The notes under the pieces are model-generated. The model saw only the letters and a program-made list of their open reading frames with translations, was not told the origin of the DNA and ran no database searches. Positions 18,197 to 26,543 of a stretch of DNA of 64,000 nt are shown here, in pieces. The position numbers were made by a program, and so were the translations under genes. The stretch spans positions 1-64,000 of the forward strand of contig CACPFY010000005.1 in the NCBI GenBank assembly GCA_902633335.1, given 5' to 3'. Source of the stretch: an uncultured Pelagibacteraceae bacterium (lineage in GTDB: Bacteria; Pseudomonadota; Alphaproteobacteria; Pelagibacterales; Pelagibacteraceae). Within the stretch, counting starts at the first letter, position 1. The number at the start of each line of letters is the position of its first letter.

Positions 18197-18979
18197 ATGA
18201 TACATAGTTCGAGTGTTATAGATAAAAAAGCAAACATTGGGAAAAACGTTAAAATAGGTCCCTTTTGTTATATTGGACCCAACGTAGAGCTTCAACAAGA
18301 CGTAGAATTAATTTCTAATGTGCACATAGAAGGAAATACTAAAATAGGCAAAGGTACAAAAATTTTCCCATTTGCAAGTATAGGAACCAATCCACAGGAT
18401 TTAAAGTTTGAAGGAGAAACAAATAGCGTTTCAATCGGTGAGAACAACATTATTAGAGAATATGTAACAATAAATCCAGGCACAAAAGGAGGAGGAGGCA
18501 AAACTCAAATTGGAAACAATTGTCTATTCATGATCTCCTCACACATAGCTCATGATTGTAAAGTTGGTAATAATGTTGTCATAGCTAACAACGTTCCATT
18601 AGGAGGACATGTTACATTGGAAGATTCAGTTGTTATTGGAGGAAATTCAGCAGTACAGCAATTTACAAGAATAGGAAGATTGGCAATGATAGGAGGTATG
18701 ACCGGAGTACTTAAAGATGTTATTCCATTCGGACTATCATTTGGTAACAGAAATTACTTACAGGGTATAAATCTAATTGGACTGAGAAGAAAAAAATATG
18801 AAAACAAAAAAATTTTAGAATTAGATACAGCTTATAAAAAAATCTTTTCTTCTAAGAAACTTCACGAAAATTTAGCTAAAATAAACGGTGAATTTAAGAC
18901 AAATGATTTAGTTAAAGAGGTTATAGATTTTATAGCAAAGGATAAAAAAAGACCTATTTGCACACCATTATCTAAATAA
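18197..18979 (+). CDS. lpxA: UDP-N-acetylglucosamine acyltransferase
   Basis: LpxA performs the first step of lipid A synthesis, transferring a 3-hydroxyacyl chain to UDP-GlcNAc. It begins with IHSSSVIDKKANIGKNVKIGPFCYIG, a run of hexapeptide repeats. The catalytic histidine lies in SSHIAHDCKVGNNV near residue 119, and a C-terminal helical domain (RRKKYENKKI onward) completes the trimer fold. The 260-residue length is typical. Its stop overlaps the lpxI start by one base. Confidence 0.96.
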   Translation: MIHSSSVIDKKANIGKNVKIGPFCYIGPNVELQQDVELISNVHIEGNTKIGKGTKIFPFASIGTNPQDLKFEGETNSVSIGENNIIREYVTINPGTKGGGGKTQIGNNCLFMISSHIAHDCKVGNNVVIANNVPLGGHVTLEDSVVIGGNSAVQQFTRIGRLAMIGGMTGVLKDVIPFGLSFGNRNYLQGINLIGLRRKKYENKKILELDTAYKKIFSSKKLHENLAKINGEFKTNDLVKEVIDFIAKDKKRPICTPLSK

Positions 18980-19773
18980 TGATTGGACTAATATTCGGAG
19001 ATACTGATTTTCCAAAAGAAATACTAAAAAAAATTAAAAGAAAAAAATTAAAATATTTAATTATAGATTTAAGTAAAAAAAGGACATTTAAAAAAGATAA
19101 AAACTCTAAAAAAGTATCTATTGGTCAATTTGGTAAAATTATAAATTTACTTAAAGAAAATAGATGCAAAAAGGTACTCTTTGCAGGAAAAGTAACAAAA
19201 CCCAATTTTTTTAAATTAAGATTAGACTTTAAGGGTGTTTATTACATGCCACGAATTATAAAAAGCTCTAGGATAGGTGATGCAGCTATTTTAAAAGAAA
19301 TAATTGAAATCTTTAAAAGAGAAAAGATTATTACCATAAGCTCTTTGTTTTTTAGTCCAGAGCTAACTTTAAAAAAAGGTATCTATACAAAAATTAAACC
19401 AAACAAAGTTGATAATGCTGATATTAATAAGGCTATTTTAATATTAAATAAATTGAATAAATATAACTTCAGCCAAGGCACAGTAGTCAGAAATAATAAA
19501 CTTATAGCTATTGAAGGAAGAGGAGGTACTCAAAATTTGTTAAAAAGATCAAAAAATAAGAAATTTAAAAATAATGGAGTACTAGTCAAATTTCCCAAAA
19601 AAAAACAAGACTTAAGAGTTGATTTACCAACTATTGGATTGAAAACTTTAAAACAATGTAAGTTAGCAGGCTTAAAAGGTATTGTTGTAAAGAATAAGCA
19701 AAATATTTTTTTAGAGAAAAAAAAATGTATTAATTTTGCAAATAAAAACAAAATGTTTATTTTATCAAAATGA
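18979..19773 (+). CDS. lpxI: UDP-2,3-diacylglucosamine pyrophosphatase LpxI
   Basis: LpxI hydrolyses UDP-2,3-diacylglucosamine to lipid X; it replaces LpxH in alphaproteobacteria. Family landmarks are the N-terminal GLIFGDTDFP, the central VSIGQFGKIINLLKE and VLFAGKVTKPNF, IGDAAILKEI, and the strongly conserved C-terminal block GVLVKFPKKKQDLRVDLPTIG with AGLKGIVV. The 264-residue length is normal. The protein is very lysine-rich compared with homologues. It overlaps the following sugar dehydrogenase gene by 4 bp, whereas lpxB usually comes next. Confidence 0.92.
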   Translation: MIGLIFGDTDFPKEILKKIKRKKLKYLIIDLSKKRTFKKDKNSKKVSIGQFGKIINLLKENRCKKVLFAGKVTKPNFFKLRLDFKGVYYMPRIIKSSRIGDAAILKEIIEIFKREKIITISSLFFSPELTLKKGIYTKIKPNKVDNADINKAILILNKLNKYNFSQGTVVRNNKLIAIEGRGGTQNLLKRSKNKKFKNNGVLVKFPKKKQDLRVDLPTIGLKTLKQCKLAGLKGIVVKNKQNIFLEKKKCINFANKNKMFILSK

Positions 19774-20831
19774 AAAAAACGTTCTTATCACTTTTAATAT
19801 ATTTCACCTTTTCCTACTCATATTCATCAGAAATAAAACTTATCAAAATATTCGATGGATTGAACAAACCATGGAGTTTATCTTTCATTGATGAAACTAA
19901 TATTTTAATTACAGAAAAACCTGGAAATCTTTTACTTGTAAATTTAAAAGATAAAACAAAATCGGTCATTAAACATAATTTATCCGTATTTGAAGATGGA
20001 CAAGGTGGTTTGTTAGATGTTTTATTTTATGATGAATATGTTTATGTTTCATATTCTGAAAATAGAGGTAATTGGCATTCTAGCACGTCTGTTGCAAGAG
20101 GAGTATTCAACAATAAAAACATAAGTTTTAAAAATATTTTTAGAGCTGAACCCCCTATTAATTCTGGATACCATTTTGGTTCACGATTAGTTATAAAAAA
20201 AGACAAACTTTTTATTACAGCAGGGGAAAGAGGCGAAGGAATGATTGCCCAGGATCCTCAAAAGCATCCTGGTAGTATTATTAGAATAAATTTAGATGGG
20301 TCTATCCCAAAAGATAATCCAAAGTTTAAAAATAAAAATAATTGGTTACCTGAAATTTACCAGATAGGTGTAAGAAATCCTCAAGGAATGGCTTTATCAC
20401 CTTTTGATGATAAAATTTATTTAAGTAATCATGGCGCAAAGGGAGGTGACTGGTTTGGTACAGCAAACTATGGTGAAAATTATGGTTGGAAAATATTAGG
20501 ATGGGGTGGGACTAATTATAGTGGAACAAAAATTGGTCCAAAATGGAAGCCAGGATTTACCAAGGCTATAAAATACTGGGTACCATCTATAGCAGCAAGT
20601 GCAATTGCAATTTACAAAGGGGAAGAATTTAAGGAATGGAACGGAGATGCACTTGTTACAGCGTTAAAAGATCAGTCATTAAGAAAAATTAGTTTTAAAG
20701 ACTCATTTGTTGTTGAACAAATAATATTTAAGGGAAATATTGGAAGAATAAGAGATATTAAAATTCATAAAAAAACAGGAGAAATTTACTTAATTTCTGA
20801 TAACGGCAGTATTTGGAGAATGTTTAAATGA
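19770..20831 (+). CDS. PQQ-dependent aldose sugar dehydrogenase-like protein
   Basis: This is a predicted periplasmic six-bladed beta-propeller of the soluble glucose/sorbosone dehydrogenase family, which oxidises sugars with pyrroloquinoline quinone. A signal peptide covers about residues 1-19 (ending SYSSE). Family landmarks are LNKPWSLSFI, GERGEGMIAQDPQKHPGSIIRIN, GVRNPQGMALSPF and NYGENYGWK. The 353-residue length fits the Asd subgroup. It sits between lpxI and lpxB, overlapping both by 4 bp, so it is translated with the lipid A genes. The substrate is unknown, and whether the cell makes or imports PQQ cannot be seen here. Confidence 0.82.
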   Translation: MKKTFLSLLIYFTFSYSYSSEIKLIKIFDGLNKPWSLSFIDETNILITEKPGNLLLVNLKDKTKSVIKHNLSVFEDGQGGLLDVLFYDEYVYVSYSENRGNWHSSTSVARGVFNNKNISFKNIFRAEPPINSGYHFGSRLVIKKDKLFITAGERGEGMIAQDPQKHPGSIIRINLDGSIPKDNPKFKNKNNWLPEIYQIGVRNPQGMALSPFDDKIYLSNHGAKGGDWFGTANYGENYGWKILGWGGTNYSGTKIGPKWKPGFTKAIKYWVPSIAASAIAIYKGEEFKEWNGDALVTALKDQSLRKISFKDSFVVEQIIFKGNIGRIRDIKIHKKTGEIYLISDNGSIWRMFK

Positions 20832-21958
20832 AGAAAATCTTTATTTTAACAGGTGAACCCTCAGGAGATAAATTAGCTGCTAAAGTTATCTCTAAACTAA
20901 AAATTAAAGATCCAAGCATCACCTATCTTTGTTTGGGTGGAGAAGAACTTAAATCTTTAGGAATAAATTCAATCTCAAATCTTAGCGAGGTAACATACTT
21001 AGGTTTTACTCGGGTATTACTTAACTTATTTACAATTAAGAGAAAAATAAATGAAACTTCTCGAAAAATATTAGAGTTTAAACCAGATATTTTGTTTTCA
21101 GTAGACAGTCCAGATTTCACATTACGAGTTGCTGAAAAGGTAAAAAATAATTCACCAAATATAAAAACAATACATTTTGTAGCCCCACAGGTTTGGGTGT
21201 GGAGAGAGGGAAGAGTAAAGAAAATTAAAAAATTTATCGATCATATTTTGCTTTTATTTAAATTTGAAAAAAAATATTGGGAAAAGGAAAATGTAAGTTG
21301 TGAGTTTGTTGGCCATCCACTTTTAGAAAACAACAAGGAAGACAAGATTGAACTTAACCAAGTTATCAAAAAAAATAAAGCAATTATATCTGTTTTTCCA
21401 GGAAGTAGAGATAGCGAAGTTAAAAAACTTACTCCAATATTATTAGACTTTGTTAAACTCATGAATGAAAAGTACGAAGATTTTTTATATGTTTTTCATT
21501 CGACAAAAGCACAAAGATCTAATTTAGAAAATATAATTAATAAAAGCCAAATTAATAATATTGAAATTATTTCTGATGATAAGATTAAAGATCATATACT
21601 AAAAAAATCAATTTTTGCTGTTTCAAAATCTGGCACTATTTCACTTGAAATAAGTAAAAGAAAAATACCTTCAATAATTATTTACAAGATGAATTTTATA
21701 AACTTTTTAATTGTAAAAATGTTAGTAAAAATTAAATATGCGAATATATTAAATATTGCTGCAGGACAGATGATTATTCCTGAATTATTACAATCAAAGT
21801 GTAACCCTAAAGAAATTTATAAATTAGTTTCTAGTTTTTTAGAAGATCAAAATAAAATAAAAAAACAAATTATTAATACTGAAAAAGTTTTAGAAAGCTT
21901 TAGAACCAAAAACCTCCCAACTGATTTAGCTGCGGACTCAATTAGGAAAAGTTTGTAA
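20828..21958 (+). CDS. lpxB: Lipid-A-disaccharide synthase
   Basis: LpxB joins UDP-2,3-diacylglucosamine and lipid X into the lipid A disaccharide. It is a GT19 glycosyltransferase: GEPSGDKLAAKVI at the N-terminus, SVDSPDFTLRVA near residue 93, HFVAPQVWVWREGRV near residue 118, FVGHPLLE near residue 161 and VFPGSRDSEVKKL near residue 193. The 376-residue length is normal. It closes the plus-strand lipid A cluster, and its last 21 bases overlap, tail to tail, the end of the nuclease gene on the other strand. Confidence 0.95.
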   Translation: MKKIFILTGEPSGDKLAAKVISKLKIKDPSITYLCLGGEELKSLGINSISNLSEVTYLGFTRVLLNLFTIKRKINETSRKILEFKPDILFSVDSPDFTLRVAEKVKNNSPNIKTIHFVAPQVWVWREGRVKKIKKFIDHILLLFKFEKKYWEKENVSCEFVGHPLLENNKEDKIELNQVIKKNKAIISVFPGSRDSEVKKLTPILLDFVKLMNEKYEDFLYVFHSTKAQRSNLENIINKSQINNIEIISDDKIKDHILKKSIFAVSKSGTISLEISKRKIPSIIIYKMNFINFLIVKMLVKIKYANILNIAAGQMIIPELLQSKCNPKEIYKLVSSFLEDQNKIKKQIINTEKVLESFRTKNLPTDLAADSIRKSL

Positions 21959-22600
21959 TTTTAAATTACAAAGACTACATTCGTTATTTAAACTTGGGAT
22001 ATCACCTTCTAAAAAATCTATTACGTCAGTTATAAATTTTAAATATAAATCATCATTTCTTTTAATTTCAAAATATTGTGTAGACATCTCAAGTGCTGGT
22101 GTATTTTTTAATATTAAATTTTCTGGCTCAAAACAAAAAATTCCCAGGTTTTTTACTGGATCTAATTTTAAATAGTTTTGATCTGGTTTTTCAAACATAA
22201 TTGCATAACTATTTAATTGTGTCATGTATGTTAATGATTTTTTTTCATTTATGTTTGTTACCTTAAAATCTATTATTGAAAAAAAATCTTTATGATCAAT
22301 ATAAGCGTCGATTTTACCTCTTAATTGAAATGCTCTATCTTTATGGTCATAAAGGACTTCAGATTTATGTAGCTTGGCGTAATCTGTTTTAATTATTCCC
22401 TCAGGCACTTTATTAGAATTCAAAAATTTTGAGGATTTATTGTGATAAAATTTTTTTTGAATTGAATCTATTTTTGAAAATATAGACGGGAAACCAAAAT
22501 TTATTCTTACATCGTTTACCTTTAGATCGTAGTAACATCTTTTGCATCCTGAGTATCCAAATGCAAATTCACTTGGACTAAATAAATATGGGTTCGACAT
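21938..22600 (-). CDS. Small PD-(D/E)XK nuclease with two CxxC motifs
   Basis: This 220-residue protein carries the RecB/Cas4-type nuclease signature: SPSEF followed by C19-x2-C22-YYD near the N-terminus, GKID (D98), the IIDFK motif (D111 and K113), and Q128-x3-Y132. A second CxxC (C208 and C211) is at the C-terminus. The two cysteine pairs could bind an iron-sulfur cluster or zinc, as Cas4 and AddB use cysteines around the same fold. There is no helicase and no cas gene nearby. It directly follows gltX and lexA on the same strand, so it probably belongs to the LexA-controlled transcript, suggesting a repair role. The exact substrate is unknown. Confidence 0.78.
   Translation of the reverse strand: MSNPYLFSPSEFAFGYSGCKRCYYDLKVNDVRINFGFPSIFSKIDSIQKKFYHNKSSKFLNSNKVPEGIIKTDYAKLHKSEVLYDHKDRAFQLRGKIDAYIDHKDFFSIIDFKVTNINEKKSLTYMTQLNSYAIMFEKPDQNYLKLDPVKNLGIFCFEPENLILKNTPALEMSTQYFEIKRNDDLYLKFITDVIDFLEGDIPSLNNECSLCNLKLQTFPN
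21952..21972. other. Hairpin at the lpxB/nuclease convergence
   Basis: TTTGTAATT at 21952-21960 and AATTACAAA at 21964-21972 are perfect inverted repeats with a three-base loop. The hairpin covers the lpxB stop codon and also codes for the last residues of the nuclease. On the minus strand it is followed by CTTTT. A weak two-way termination signal is possible, but the stem is AT-rich. Confidence 0.4.
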
Positions 22601-23991
22601 TAGACTAATTTTTTTAACCTGTTTATTACAGTAGCTTTATCTAAAGATAAAATAATGTCATAAATACCAGGCCCAAATTTTGTACCAACTAAGCCAATTC
22701 TTAATGGTTGTCCAACACCTTTAAAGTTAGTTTTGTGTTTATCGATTAAATTTTTAATAATTGGCTCTAAGCTTGTTTTATTTAAATCTTTTAATGCCTC
22801 AAAGTCTTCTATGAAATTTTTGATAATATCTTTAGATTTTTTATCAATCAAAGATTTATCCTCACTTGATATCTTTAAGTTATCATTAAGTATATAGCCT
22901 GAGTTATTATAGATATCTTCAAGTGTTTTTGCTTTATTTTTTAAAAAATTTAATGACTTTAAGATTATGCTTTCTTTAGATTTATCAATATTTATTTTGA
23001 ATTTATTAGAAAATTCTAACAATTTATCGAACAATTTTTTTTCGTTCATAGATTTTATATAAGTTTCATTCATTGATAAAATTCTAGACATATCTAATTT
23101 AGAGGGTGATTTACCTATCCCCTCAAAATTAAATAACTCTATACTTTCTTTAAGTGAAAAAATTTCTTTATCTTTGTAAGACCAACCTAATCTTAATAAA
23201 TAATTTCTTAAAGCCTCTGGTATGATACCAATTTTAATATAATCATTTATTGTTGAGGCATTATCTCTTTTGGAAAGTTTTTTACCTTTCTCACTATGAA
23301 TTAAAGGTATATGAGCAAATTTAGGAACTTCCCATCCCATTGCATCATAAATTTGTTTTTGCTTAAAAGAATTAATCATGTGATCATCACCTCTTATCAC
23401 ATGAGTAATCTTCATCTCGTGGTCATCTACAGTTGCTGATAGCTGATAGGTAGGAGATTTATCTTTTCTTAATATGATAAAATCTTCAATAGTAGAATTT
23501 GAGATATTTCTTTCTCCTTGAACCAAATCTTTTATAATCGTATTTCCAGATATTTTACTTTTAAATCTTATTACTGGTTTAACATCTTTTGGTATTTTTA
23601 AATCTTTAGCGTCTCTCCATTTTCTATTATATACATATGGTATTCCTTGTTTTTTACATTTTTCTTTTTGTTCATTTATTTCTTCCTCTGAGCAATAACA
23701 TGCGTATGCAAAACCTTTTTTTATAAGATCTTCTGCTACAGTCACATGTTTAGAAATATTTTTTGACTGAATATATTCTTCACCCTCATGTTCAATGCCT
23801 AACCACGCTAATGATGAAATAATTTGTTTTTTAAACTCTTCCTTAGATCTTTCTTTATCAGTATCTTCTATTCTCAAAAAATATTTTCCTTTATTTTTCT
23901 TAGCCAACAACCAATTAAATAAAGCTGTTCTGACACCTCCGATATGAAGTGGACCAGTAGGGGATGGAGCAAACCTACAATTAAAAGACAT
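22600..23991 (-). CDS. gltX: Glutamyl-tRNA synthetase
   Basis: GltX charges tRNA-Glu and, in organisms without GlnRS, also tRNA-Gln. The class I HIGH-type motif is in FAPSPTGPLHIGGVRTALFN at the N-terminus, and the KMSKS-type motif is GKKLSKRDN near residue 240. A cysteine cluster CYC..C lies near residues 97-112. The 463-residue length is normal. It starts 19 bases after lexA and its stop abuts the nuclease start, so these three genes are probably one transcript. Whether GatCAB is needed cannot be judged from this window. Confidence 0.96.
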   Translation of the reverse strand: MSFNCRFAPSPTGPLHIGGVRTALFNWLLAKKNKGKYFLRIEDTDKERSKEEFKKQIISSLAWLGIEHEGEEYIQSKNISKHVTVAEDLIKKGFAYACYCSEEEINEQKEKCKKQGIPYVYNRKWRDAKDLKIPKDVKPVIRFKSKISGNTIIKDLVQGERNISNSTIEDFIILRKDKSPTYQLSATVDDHEMKITHVIRGDDHMINSFKQKQIYDAMGWEVPKFAHIPLIHSEKGKKLSKRDNASTINDYIKIGIIPEALRNYLLRLGWSYKDKEIFSLKESIELFNFEGIGKSPSKLDMSRILSMNETYIKSMNEKKLFDKLLEFSNKFKINIDKSKESIILKSLNFLKNKAKTLEDIYNNSGYILNDNLKISSEDKSLIDKKSKDIIKNFIEDFEALKDLNKTSLEPIIKNLIDKHKTNFKGVGQPLRIGLVGTKFGPGIYDIILSLDKATVINRLKKLV

Positions 23992-24010
23992 TCAGTATTT
24001 TTAGACTATT

Positions 24011-24685
24011 TTAATGAAAGTTTCTATATAAAGAAATTAATCTTCCTTGGATTTTTATTCTATTAGAAGCATATATTTTAGTATCGTAATTTTTGTTAGC
24101 GGCTTCCAAAGCAATTGTGTTACCTTTTTTTCTTATTCTCTTCAGGGTAGCTTCTTGTTCATCAATTAGCACTACAGCAATTTGCCCTGTGTCAGCAGTA
24201 GAAGTTTTTTTTATAATTACTGTGTCGCCATCATTTATTCCAGCTTCAATCATAGAGTCTCCTTTAACTTTTAAACCAAAATATTCGCCATTTTTTTGCA
24301 AATCTTCTGGTAAAGCAACTTTATCAACTTCATGTTGTATAGCTTCTATTGGAGTACCAGCTGCAATACTTCCCAATACAGAAACTTTAGAAGAGTTGCT
24401 TTTAGATTTATCTAAACCACCTTTAATTACGCTTGGTGTGAAAGAATTAAAAATATCATTAGCACTTGCATTTTCTGGGAGCTTAACCACTTCCAAAGCT
24501 CTTGCTTTGTGAGCCAATCTTTTAACAAAGCCCCTTTCTTCTAGAGCACTAATTAATCTGTGAATACCAGATTTCGACTTCAAGTTGAGTGAATTTTTCA
24601 TCTCCTCATAAGATGGTGAAATTCCTGAAGATCTAATTTTTTTATTAATAAATATTAATAAGTTTTTTTGTTTTTTTGTAAGCAT
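24011..24685 (-). CDS. lexA: LexA repressor
   Basis: LexA is the SOS repressor, which self-cleaves when RecA filaments form. I chose the ATG at 24685, giving MLTKKQKNLL, the usual alphaproteobacterial start; an in-frame ATG at 24703 would add six residues and run towards the operator. Counted from 24685, a winged helix occupies residues 1-65, the cleavage site is A109-G110 (SIAAGTP), and the catalytic pair is S144 (GDSM) and K182 (TLKRI). All are present, so it should be an active self-cleaving repressor. The LexA box at 24708-24722 lies just upstream, so it regulates itself. Confidence 0.95.
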   Translation of the reverse strand: MLTKKQKNLLIFINKKIRSSGISPSYEEMKNSLNLKSKSGIHRLISALEERGFVKRLAHKARALEVVKLPENASANDIFNSFTPSVIKGGLDKSKSNSSKVSVLGSIAAGTPIEAIQHEVDKVALPEDLQKNGEYFGLKVKGDSMIEAGINDGDTVIIKKTSTADTGQIAVVLIDEQEATLKRIRKKGNTIALEAANKNYDTKIYASNRIKIQGRLISLYRNFH

Positions 24686-24707
24686 AGAACAAACCTCGTA
24701 CATCTAT

Positions 24708-24722
24708 GTTCTATAAAAGTTC
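24708..24722 (-). promoter_or_regulatory. LexA box (SOS operator) of lexA
   Basis: The sequence GTTC-TATAAAA-GTTC matches exactly the alphaproteobacterial LexA site, a direct repeat GTTC-N7-GTTC (GAAC-N7-GAAC on the coding strand). It ends 23 bases before the chosen lexA start and overlaps the TATAGA-like -10 region, an ideal place for autorepression. It is the only such site I noticed before a gene here, though I did not scan every intergenic base systematically. Confidence 0.88.
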
Positions 24723-24755
24723 TTTTTAAATTACAACTTCAAATAAGCCTTAGAT

Positions 24756-25547
24756 TTATTGAGTTATTTGAATTAATCTTTTCATTAATTCACCAGGTTT
24801 GTCGGATTTAAGAAGTGATTCTCCAATAAGAAAATTTTTAATACCTGTTTTTTCGTAAATGTATTTTGCGTCATTCTCATCCTTAATTCCGCTTTCAGAT
24901 AATAGAGGCCCTTTATGTGCTTTAACAATTTCAAAAATTGAGATCGTATTATTAATAGAAACATCTAAATTTTTCAAATTTCTATTATTTATTCCAATCA
25001 ATGCTTGATCGTATTTTAAAGCTATCTCAGCTTCTTTAAGATCATGCACTTCTACTATAACAGATAAATTATACTTTAAAGCCTCTGAATATATTTCATC
25101 AGCTTGACTACCATTTAAAGCAGCAATAATGATTAATATACAATCACTTCCATAACTTTTGGCTAAAGCTATTTGATAAGGATCGATGAAAAAGTCTTTT
25201 GCAAGAATAGGTATTTTAAATTTTTTTTTTATATCTTGAATATACTCTAATTTACCTAAAAAATACTTTTCTTCCGTTAATACTGAAAGGCAAGTAGCGC
25301 CGTTTTCAACATACATTTTTGCTATCTCCAAATGATTGAAATTATCAATAAGAACGCCGGCGGACGGACTTGCTTTTTTAATCTCAGATATTATGGAAAT
25401 ACCATTATTTTTTTGAATTGCTTCCTTGAAATTAAAAAAATTTTGATTTTTAATATTTTTTTCTAGCGCATCTAAAGACTTATCTTTTTTGATTAATTCT
25501 AAAGATTGTTTTTTATCATTTATAATTTTTTCTAATATATTTTTCAT
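24756..25547 (-). CDS. trpC: Indole-3-glycerol phosphate synthase
   Basis: TrpC closes the indole ring in tryptophan synthesis. TIM-barrel motifs are SEIKKASPSAGVL (catalytic lysine near residue 56), ILAKDFFIDPYQI near residue 112, IGINNRNLKNLDV near residue 182 and LSESGI near residue 212. The 263-residue length is that of a stand-alone TrpC without fused TrpF. It overlaps trpD by 4 bp and is the last of the trpE-G-D-C run; trpF, trpB and trpA are not in the window. Seventy bases separate it from the lexA start. Confidence 0.95.
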   Translation of the reverse strand: MKNILEKIINDKKQSLELIKKDKSLDALEKNIKNQNFFNFKEAIQKNNGISIISEIKKASPSAGVLIDNFNHLEIAKMYVENGATCLSVLTEEKYFLGKLEYIQDIKKKFKIPILAKDFFIDPYQIALAKSYGSDCILIIIAALNGSQADEIYSEALKYNLSVIVEVHDLKEAEIALKYDQALIGINNRNLKNLDVSINNTISIFEIVKAHKGPLLSESGIKDENDAKYIYEKTGIKNFLIGESLLKSDKPGELMKRLIQITQ

Positions 25548-26542
25548 TGGTTAGATTGAATTTTAGTTAAATGTTGAAACACTTTACCTGAATTCAAATG
25601 TTCTGTAGCATTTTTAAAAGATGTTTTAAAATCATTTTCTTTACCAGAAACAATTAAACCCGCAGCAACATTTAAAGCTACAGCTTGAGAAAATTCATTA
25701 TTTTTTCCTTGGTAAATTTCAATAATTTTTTCAGAATTATATTCAGCATTTCTTCCTTTTAAATTTTCTTTGTTAGTAGAATTTAAGCCAAGATTTTTTG
25801 GATCTACTGTAAATTGCGTTATACTGTTACCCTTTAGCTCCACCACATTTGTTTTTTCAAATGGTGAAATTTCATCCATTCCATCATCGCTATGCACGAT
25901 ATATGCATGGACAACACCATTTTCTTTTAAAGCTTCTGCAAATGGTTTCATCCATTTTTTATCAAATACTCCTACAACCTGCCTTTTTACTTGTGCAGGA
26001 CTACTCAAAGGACCGATTAAATTAAAAATTGTTTTTTTTCCCATTTTTTTTCTAGCAGGTCCAACATGTTTCATCGCTGAGTGATAATTCGGAGCAAACA
26101 TAAAAGCAAAATTAAATTTTCTAATACTTTCCTCGGCTTCTTGAGGATTCAAATTAATATTAATTTTTAAAGCCTCAAGCACATCTGCCGATCCACAATT
26201 TGATGAGACAGCCTTATTACCGTGCTTAGCAACTCTTACACCCATACTCGACAAAACTATAGCTGCAGCAGTAGAAATATTAAGTGAGTTCTGACCGTCC
26301 CCACCAGTACCGCATGTATCTATAGTATTTTCATCTGTATTTACTTTGATCGCTTTTTTTCTAAGTATGTAAATACCACCCGCAAGTTCATCTTTTGTTT
26401 CACCTTTCACTAAAAGATTTTCTAATATATCTATTATCGAACTTTCATCATGTTTCCCTTCCATAAGCTCTGAAAAAAGAATTTTACTTTCTTCAAAAGA
26501 AAGGTTTTGACCTTTTTTTAACTTTTCTTTGATATTTGACAT
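25544..26542 (-). CDS. trpD: Anthranilate phosphoribosyltransferase
   Basis: TrpD joins anthranilate to PRPP. The glycine-rich PRPP loop is DTCGTGGDGQNSLNIST near residues 77-93. KHGNKAVSSNCGSADVLEAL lies near residue 107 and FAPNYHSAMKHVGPARKKMG near residue 150. The protein has 332 residues, the normal length. It begins one base after trpG and overlaps trpC by 4 bp. The order trpG-trpD-trpC is standard for alphaproteobacteria. Confidence 0.96.
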   Translation of the reverse strand: MSNIKEKLKKGQNLSFEESKILFSELMEGKHDESSIIDILENLLVKGETKDELAGGIYILRKKAIKVNTDENTIDTCGTGGDGQNSLNISTAAAIVLSSMGVRVAKHGNKAVSSNCGSADVLEALKININLNPQEAEESIRKFNFAFMFAPNYHSAMKHVGPARKKMGKKTIFNLIGPLSSPAQVKRQVVGVFDKKWMKPFAEALKENGVVHAYIVHSDDGMDEISPFEKTNVVELKGNSITQFTVDPKNLGLNSTNKENLKGRNAEYNSEKIIEIYQGKNNEFSQAVALNVAAGLIVSGKENDFKTSFKNATEHLNSGKVFQHLTKIQSNQ

Positions 26543-26543
26543 T

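Noticed and set aside
21938-22600. cas4 of a CRISPR system
   Set aside because: No repeat-spacer array or other cas gene is present in the window, and the cysteine layout differs from Cas4.
24093-24512. 139-codon open frame antisense to lexA
   Set aside because: lexA is certain on the other strand; the antisense frame has no motifs and no promoter context.
24686-24703. Upstream ATG at 24703 for lexA
   Set aside because: It adds six residues before the typical MLTKKQ start and approaches the LexA box.
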